The notes beneath the pieces are model-generated. The model was given only the letters and a program-made list of their open reading frames with translations, was not told the DNA's origin and did no database searches. From Cinnamomum chago (Eukaryota > Streptophyta > Magnoliopsida > Laurales > Lauraceae), in assembly GCA_038049695.1 (NCBI GenBank), contig CP142451.1, forward strand, positions 10,724,001 to 10,788,000: a stretch of 64,000 bases of DNA. The letters are read 5' to 3'. The first letter of the stretch is position 1. Each line of letters begins with the position of its first letter. Shown piece by piece: positions 58,430-64,000 of the stretch. The position numbers and the translations under genes were made by a program.

Positions 58430-58560
58430 CACGAATGCTGGGCGCCCAGCCTGCTGCTGGGGTGCTGGGCGCCCAAGGCTGCTGCTGGGGTGTTGGGCGC
58501 CCAGGCTGGTGGGCGCTGCTGGTGTTGGGCGCCCAGGCTGCTGCTGCTGGCGCAAGCGAG
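58430..58560. repeat. TGGGCGCCCA palindrome cluster with (CTG)n spacers
   Basis: The perfect 10-bp palindrome TGGGCGCCCA occurs four times (about 58439, 58466, 58494, 58535), separated by 'ggctgctgctgggg'-like spacers. Related GGGCGCCC motifs recur in the gag end of the element at about 60275-60385. Confidence 0.85.
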
Positions 58561-59098
58561 GCTGCAACAAGCGATGGAAGGGGCGCTCAGGCTGCGCCTG
58601 TTCCTGCGATGAGCCACGGATGGGTGGCGCCCCTAATGCTGCCCCAGATGCCGGCGTCTTTGATGATGTGAAACAAAGGGGAAAGGGCTGCCCATGGTCT
58701 ACGCAGAGGAGGAACTGGGCGCCAAGCTGTTGTGTGCCAATGTAGGCGAGCACCCGGGTGAGCAGGCTACTGTAGTCCATCAGGCACCAAGGGATGCTGA
58801 TCCAGGCGAGCAAAAGGAAAACTATTTTGGGCGAGCAGACCGTGTCAGGTGCCCTTATAGGCGTTGTTCCAGCTGGCTTGGCTCATTTGGGCGGCCAGAC
58901 AGTTGGGTACGCTAATTTAATGTAGTCCCCCGGGTTGCAGATGACCTGAGTTTCAAGATCCTGCCTAGAGATGGCAAAAATAATGTTATTCGAAATATTA
59001 AAATATTTAACATGATTACCTGGTGAAAGAAGCAAACTGCTTGCGTGAGAGCAAAGACAGAGTCTGAGGATTGCTCGTGAGAGAGCTTGAGACCGTGC

Positions 59099-59345
59099 TT
59101 TTGGCGCCCCATGAAAAAGCCGCTAAGTTGGAGATAGGCTACCTGTTTGAGAACAATGCAGAGGTAAGCCAAGCTTTTTGGCGACCCGCGAGAGAACCGC
59201 TAAGCTAGGGATAGACTGCCTGTTTAAGAACAGTGCAGAGGTAGGTCAAGCTTTTTGGCGACCCGCGAGAGAGCCGCTAAGCTAGAGATAGACTACCTGT
59301 TTAAGAACATTGCAGAGGCAGGTCAAGCTTTTGGCGATCCACGAG
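59099..59345. repeat. Three tandem 77-78-bp repeats
   Basis: Each unit runs 'ttttggcgacccgcgagaga' ... 'gccgctaagctagagataga' ... 'aagaacattgcagaggtagg'. Unit starts lie near 59099, 59177 and 59254, with a partial fourth near 59332. Located between gag and the 3' LTR of the retrotransposon. Confidence 0.9.
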
Positions 59346-59433
59346 ATGATTCACCTCGCCTGGACCTGTTGATTTCCTCAGCATTCATATATTTTTGAGC
59401 TTTTGCCAATAGTTCTGGCATGCTCTTTGGTGG

Positions 59434-61225
59434 TCACTTCGTTACTGAAAAGAGGAAGCTTGACGAGTGAAGGCCTCCCAGGAAGGCTGTCATGGAGACC
59501 TTGTCGTCGGGCTCTTTGACTTGGAGTACCTCCTCGTTAAAACAAGTGAGGTAGCTCCTGAGGCTTTCACTTTTATCCTGCTTTATGCTAAGCAGGTGCG
59601 TGGCGGGCTTCTGGTGGCGGCGTCCTCCAATGAAGTGTGACACGAAGGACTTACTTAACTCTGCAAAGGTGGAGATGGAGGCCGGGGCCAGGCTGGAGAA
59701 CCATTGCCGTGCGGAGCCCTTCAGGGTGGTTGGAAATGCTCTACACATGATCTCGTCAGAGATGTTGTGTAGTTGCATTAGAGTTTTATAAGTTTCCAAG
59801 TGATCCAGCAGGTCCTTAGTTCCATCAAAGGTCTCCATGGTCGACATTTTGAATTTTTTGGGAATAGGTAGTTCGTCACGGAGGGTTTGAACGGTATGTC
59901 CGTTCGTTGTACCAGGTAGTCTATTGATTCTGGTACCTGTGCCTTAATGGCATTGAAGACATTGTCAATCTGATTTTGCATCTCTTTGATCTTCTCGTCC
60001 CAATGGTTGGGGGCTTCCCTAGACTGACCTTGGAAACGGCTCTCGTCTTCCAGGCTGTAATTCTCACTTCCCTCCTCCTGGAAATCAGGACCCTCATCAT
60101 TGGAAGCAGTGGGAGGAGGTGAAAGTCCACCGCGATTCGACCCTCCTGGGGCTCCACCCGGGGGAGGAGGTACGTCGAGATGAGCCCGACCTTGAGGGTC
60201 GACCAAGAGTCTTCCGTGTGGGACGACAAGGGGAGCTCCAGCAGATGTGCTCTGGGCGTGGGCGCCATGAGGATGGGCGCCCAGGGCGCCATGAGTAACC
60301 CTGGGCGCCCTGGGAATGGGCGCCCAGGTGAGGGTGGTGTCGGACGGCGCCTCGGCCCCGGGCGCCATGTGGACGGGCGCCCGGATGAGGTGCCCCTCTG
60401 TGTGGAGCAACAAGTTGCTCTAGGCGCGGTACTTCATATGGTCCTGCACCAGCTAGTGCTCATCCCTGCCCCGCCAGCATGAGCTGCAATATTTGCTGGT
60501 TCTGAGTCACCAGTTGCTGCATGGTCTCCAGCATCTGTTGAGGAGAGGGAGCGGGAGCATTCGGTGCAGGGTTAGTCGGTGGAAGCAGGGCTGGCCCTGA
60601 GCAAGGGCTGTAAGTGCCCTTGCCCCGGCCCCATTTTTCCGGGGGGCCCAAAATCCCTTCTACCTTTTATTTATTTTTTCAATCATTTGGTGGGGGCAGG
60701 GCTCATCCAATGGATTCCATCGTCCTGGGCATCAATAGACCCATCATCAAATCATCTGAGAGTGCTTATTGCATCACTTATTTGAGCATCCATCAGTGGG
60801 GCCCACCACTGATATTTTATATTTGATGGCTGAAATTCTGGTCTAGCGTTGGGATGATTTGGGGCATTTTTTTTTTACAAATAGATCATCAAGCCTTCAG
60901 CCATTCACCCGTTCTTCTCATTTGTTAGTGGGGCCCACCAATGATCTTTTATTTCTCATATATGATGCTTAAATTCTGGTCTGAGTTTTCTTTCTTCTCT
61001 TTTTTTTCAAATAGTTATACTTGGGCATCATCAACCCATTGCCAATTTTTCATATCAGTGGGGCCCACCAATGATATTATCATATATGATAGCTGAAGAG
61101 GCCTAACTTTTACTCTTGCCCTGGGCCCTGAAAAATTGAGAACCGGCCCTGGGTGGAAGATTACCCTCGCCCTCTCGCGAGGGATTACCATCTTGTCGCC
61201 TTGTTGACCTTGTGGTGATCGACAT
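59434..61225 (-). pseudogene. Gypsy-type gag of the retrotransposon, broken
   Basis: It starts at the ATG at 61225 (Met-Ser-Ile-Thr-Thr-Arg), about 50 bases after the 5' LTR. Translation is interrupted by the hAT at 60586-61151, then continues with 'TNPAPNAPAPSPQQMLETMQ', a stop at 60460, a Pro/Ala/His-rich stretch, and an acidic linker with a helical 'IKEMQNQIDNVFNAIKAQ'. A one-base frameshift near 59865 leads into the retrotransposon gag core (59847-59434): 'FDGTKDLLDHLETYKTLM', 'CRAFPTTLKGSARQWFSSL' and 'FVSHFIGG'. This core is typical of plant Gypsy capsids. No zinc knuckle or pol follows before the stop at 59434. Confidence 0.88.
60586..61151. mobile_element. Non-autonomous hAT, 566 bp, inside gag
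   Basis: Second copy of the element that splits the P450 (16728-17305). The ends are CAGGGCTGG and CCGGCCCTG, with an exact 8-bp duplication GGTGGAAG (60578-60585, 61152-61159). It is in the same orientation as the first copy and differs by scattered substitutions and a small deletion. No coding sequence. Confidence 0.93.
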
Positions 61226-61254
61226 AGTTTTGAAAAGAGGGAATATTTTCGGGT

Positions 61255-61272
61255 TCCCACAGACGGCGCCAA
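61255..61272 (-). other. Primer-binding-site-like sequence of the retrotransposon
   Basis: On the minus strand TTTGGCGCCGTCTGTGGG follows the LTR end after two bases. It resembles the tRNA-Asp-type site TGGCGCCGTTGCCGGG of many plant Gypsy elements, with mismatches, so the priming tRNA is not certain. Confidence 0.75.
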
Positions 61273-61274
61273 AC

Positions 61275-61797
61275 TGATGATGCCAAAAAGTGTTTCGGGC
61301 ACCATCGGTCAAATGATTAGTAAATAATGTGAAAATGGAAAGAGAAAGAAAGAGTTTATAGTGGTTCGGTCAGTGTAACCTACGTCCACTTCAATTGATG
61401 ACTTTACTACTCCGGGGAAGAGATTACAAAGTAGGCAAATACAATGACAGTGAAAAAGTAGATCAGAGTTGCCTCTTGGTGGGACTCTCTTTTTATACTC
61501 TTCCCCTAACGGATGAGGACGATTCCTCAGCGACGTACGCTCCATTCTAGTGGAGTCTTCCGAACCGCCCTCAACAAACGAGCAGGTAAGATCTCATCCG
61601 CAGGACTAGGCAAAGCAGGTAGATGGAACAACGCGCGCTGACTCCGTCATTCAGTGGATCTGGGCCCGGCCTTTAGTGATTGGACTTGGACCACTTTGGG
61701 CTTGGTAGGTCCTTATAAGATTGGGCTTCCCACATGGATTGGGCCGTTTGGGCTTGGCCCATCATTGTGGACTGAGTCATTTGGGCCTGACCCATCA
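61275..61797 (-). repeat. 5' LTR of the gag-only retrotransposon
   Basis: 523 bp, beginning TGATGGGTCAGGCCC on the minus strand. In transcription order it precedes the TTTGGCGCCGTCTGTGGG site at 61255-61272. It should contain the promoter; 'tataaaaagag' on the minus strand near 61490 is a TATA candidate. Confidence 0.95.
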
Positions 61798-62015
61798 CAC
61801 ATATTATATGTTTTTGAAATGACACATCCACAAATGGGCCCCAATAACCTGATATAACTTCTCCTAAGGTCGGAACTGAGAGGTTTTTTTTTTAACCAAC
61901 ATTCAGCTTTCAAGATAAAGAATATGCATGGTTAAGATCGAATGACATTTGCTAATTCATGGTATTAGAGCATGGCAAGCATCACAATCATGTCCTTTCG
62001 ATGACTATACATATT

Positions 62016-62182
62016 CCAATGGGTAGTTCAATTGGTTTAGGACCACGGTTTGTTTCCGAGGTTGAAAGTTTGAAACTGCACTACCATATTGAAGCCACAG
62101 AAAATTTATCCGGCTGCCCTCGGCCCTTTAGGGATCGCCCAAAGGGCCGAGACACCCACCGTTAAAGAAAAAAAAAGATAAG
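62016..62182 (+). mobile_element. tRNA-derived SINE (same family as at 9733-9911)
   Basis: The head has an A-box-like TAGTTCAATTGG and a B-box-like GTTTGAAAC. The following 'tgcactaccatattgaagcc' aligns with 'tacactaacatattggggct' in the other copy. It ends in an A-rich tail (62165-62176). A 7-bp ACATATT repeat flanks it (62009-62015, 62183-62189). More diverged than the copy at 9.7 kb. Confidence 0.7.
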
Positions 62183-62189
62183 ACATATT

Positions 62190-64000
62190 TGATGTCTATT
62201 TATCCATGTCCAAATCTGGTCCACAGACATGCCTGTGGTCTAGCTAATAAAGATGAAAAATACCTTTGGACAAATAGTTTCTATCAATGAGGTGGAGCCT
62301 GGATGTGGGCATGAACGATGTCATGTCAATGGTGGGATAAGATGTTACAGTGTCGGTGCAACTTGCACGAGAGAGTTCCGGTTAGTCAACTCTTCATTTT
62401 GCATTTTAATTAAAATCTAACTCAATAGTGGAGCCTGCGGAGTCCACTTTTTTTAAAATTTGAGCAGCTAAATTTAACCTCCTCTTGTACGAAATGTGGC
62501 CAAATTTTTATCCAAAAATAATTGGTCATATCATTTGATTGATTAAAACTTATTTTGTAATATATTAATAATCATATAATCAATCTTATGGCGTTGACCA
62601 CTATTATAGGAAACACATTTTTACCGCTTCCCATGAACCAAGAGGAGATTTATTCTAAATGGTTTTAGTTTTTCAGGAGGTGCTATAGAGTACTCCAACC
62701 GTCCTGGTGTAGCATCTAGTAAGTGAGACTCATGGGACCCAGAACCAAAAGGAATCGAATTAGAGTGTGGAAGGATTGGAACTCAACATCTGGCTTACCC
62801 ATGAAATTAAAAATCTAAACTACTTAAAATGAATGAGCATAATTAAGCTTATGGGCAATAAAGGCGAAGATTAATAATGAATAAATTAAACCTATAGTCA
62901 ATATGGTCTAATACATATGATTAATAGGTAAGGTTTAAGCATATGGTTAATGATGGACTTAATCTTATCCATAATAAGAGCTGGTCACACAATATTATGG
63001 TCAAACCCATTTCTATCTATTATCAACTAAATGCTTAATCTTCTGGTGAGACCAACTATAGTTGAAGTAAATTTAGGGAACATCCCCGATGCTTGGGGAG
63101 AATTTCTATTGGTGGGCCCCAACGGGAAGTTTCAATCCTTCAACTCCCAAATTGCTCAAGATCCAGACCCTCCCTCCCATATGCTGAAACTAGGCGAATG
63201 GGTGTCACATCCCTCTCATATGCTGAAACTAGGCGAATGGGTGTCACATAAATTTATTTTCTATAATGGTTGGCCGCGCTACAAGATTGACTATATGAAT
63301 AATAATGTATTAAAAATAATTTTTTATCAATCTTACAGCAATACGAACTCTCGAATAAAACTTGGCTGTATGTCATACAAGAGGAGGGGTCTATTTTACT
63401 GTTTTAGATTTTAAAAGGTGAGCCCCAACATAAAGTCTCAATTATTTCACTCATGCATCTATTAAGAATGATATTGAAACTCAAAAAAAAAAAAAAAAAG
63501 AATATGCAAAACGAAGACATTTGATCTCTTAGAAGGATTAGTTTAATTTGATCTCTCTATGTATAAAGAAGCCCTTGTTAATATAAGTTACCTGATGATA
63601 CTAACATGGCTCCAAGTAGATACAAGTGGGAAAGTAAAGCTCAAGAAAACGACCCTAAATAAATGGGATTGAACTAAGATAATAATGGTGACAGCATCAA
63701 TCACATGTACCTTCAAAAGACACTCATGCACGCATGCACACAGAGATCATTCTTGGAAAACAAAATTAGAAAGATAAAAATCTCAACTTTTCTAGGTAGC
63801 AAACATTAAGCTGACCTCGTCTCTCAAACTCAAATCTATGAAGTCTCTTCTATGTTGGCTTCCTAGAACTTTGTGGGGTTTCATCTAACTTACTGAAAAT
63901 GTGCCAGCTTCAAGTGATTGATGATAATCTTCGCTCAAGTGATCTTACAGTTTTTACATGGTCTTCTATGGTAGAGTCGTTCAACTGTCATTATTGTGGG
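62190..64000. other. Intergenic, no gene seen
   Basis: Ordinary AT-rich DNA. A direct duplication of about 37 bp lies at 63177-63250 ('ctcatatgctgaaactaggc' twice). The 127-residue frame at 63031-63414 spans that duplication and has no family features, so it is not called. Confidence 0.5.

Larger units (their letters stand above)
57633..61797 (-). mobile_element. Non-autonomous Gypsy-type LTR retrotransposon (gag only), 4.2 kb
   Basis: Two LTRs (57633-58161 and 61275-61797) are flanked by the exact 5-bp duplication CACAT (57628-57632, 61798-61802). Orientation is minus: the 5' LTR is on the right, directly followed by a primer-binding-site-like TTTGGCGCCGTCTGTGGGAA. The polypurine tract (GAGGGGCAAA) lies next to the 3' LTR. 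Only gag-like coding remains; protease, RT and integrase are absent. The interior between gag and the 3' LTR carries tandem repeats and GGGCGCCC palindromes. The LTRs differ by about 21 substitutions and two small indels. Confidence 0.93.

Noticed and set aside
58341-58745. Plus-strand Gly/Ala/Arg-rich frame of 134 residues
   Set aside because: Translation of GC-rich palindromic repeats on the non-coding strand of the retrotransposon.
58037-58813. Minus-strand frame of 258 residues
   Set aside because: It runs from the 3' LTR into the GGGCGCCC repeat region of the retrotransposon; the composition is repeat-derived and no retroviral domain is seen.
63031-63414. 127-residue plus-strand frame
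   Set aside because: It spans a 37-bp direct duplication and has no recognisable domain or gene context.

Overview
This is a window of flowering-plant nuclear DNA. The evidence is a plant AP2/ERF transcription factor, a CYP96-type P450, plant-type Copia, Gypsy, MULE, hAT and Helitron-like elements, tRNA-derived SINEs and AT-rich intergenic DNA. I cannot name the species. Only two host protein-coding genes are supported: a broken cytochrome P450 on the minus strand (15769-18440) and an intact single-exon AP2/ERF gene on the minus strand (42654-44117). The rest is mostly transposable elements, many nested, with target-site duplications (TSDs) that can still be read.

Left part (1-15.6 kb): a non-coding segment of about 3 kb is present in three tandem copies (1 to about 7400), with inserted MITEs. 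Then come a foldback element (7524-7874), a tRNA-SINE (9733-9911), a 1.2-kb hAT-like element with a perfect 8-bp TSD (10197-11399), a perfect 20-bp hairpin (11963-12014) and a Helitron-like 3' end (13848).

Middle part (15.7-41 kb): the P450 is split by two short hAT elements. Next are two copies of an OTU-type MULE: a decayed one holding transposase remains (about 18905-23170) and an internally deleted one (about 25060-30110). Each was hit by a long LTR. The second LTR (25560-29671, TSD CCTCT) itself contains a complete 522-bp TRIM retrotransposon (25786-26307, TSD GAAAG). A decayed Copia element (34111-40923) has a related solo LTR of 3053 bp in its gag-pol region (34919-37971, TSD CTAGG). 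These LTRs carry an array of inverted repeats built on GGTCGACC.

Right part (41-64 kb): the AP2/ERF gene is followed by a complete MULE of 8.6 kb (45414-54045) with long terminal inverted repeats (TIRs) and a 9-bp TSD (AATTTTAAA). It carries a decayed transposase on the plus strand and, convergent to it, a decayed plant-mobile-domain plus Ulp1-protease gene. A further copy of its subterminal motif lies between the two genes. Then come a nested pair of MULE-like foldbacks (55023-56092), a complete gag-only Gypsy-type element (57633-61797, TSD CACAT) with an hAT inserted in gag, a second SINE (62016-62182) and unremarkable DNA to the end.

The genes do not form a functional unit. The biology here is mobile-element layering, a host gene lost to insertions, and protease passengers in transposons. 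All element boundaries were read by eye from terminal repeats and TSDs; no alignments were run.
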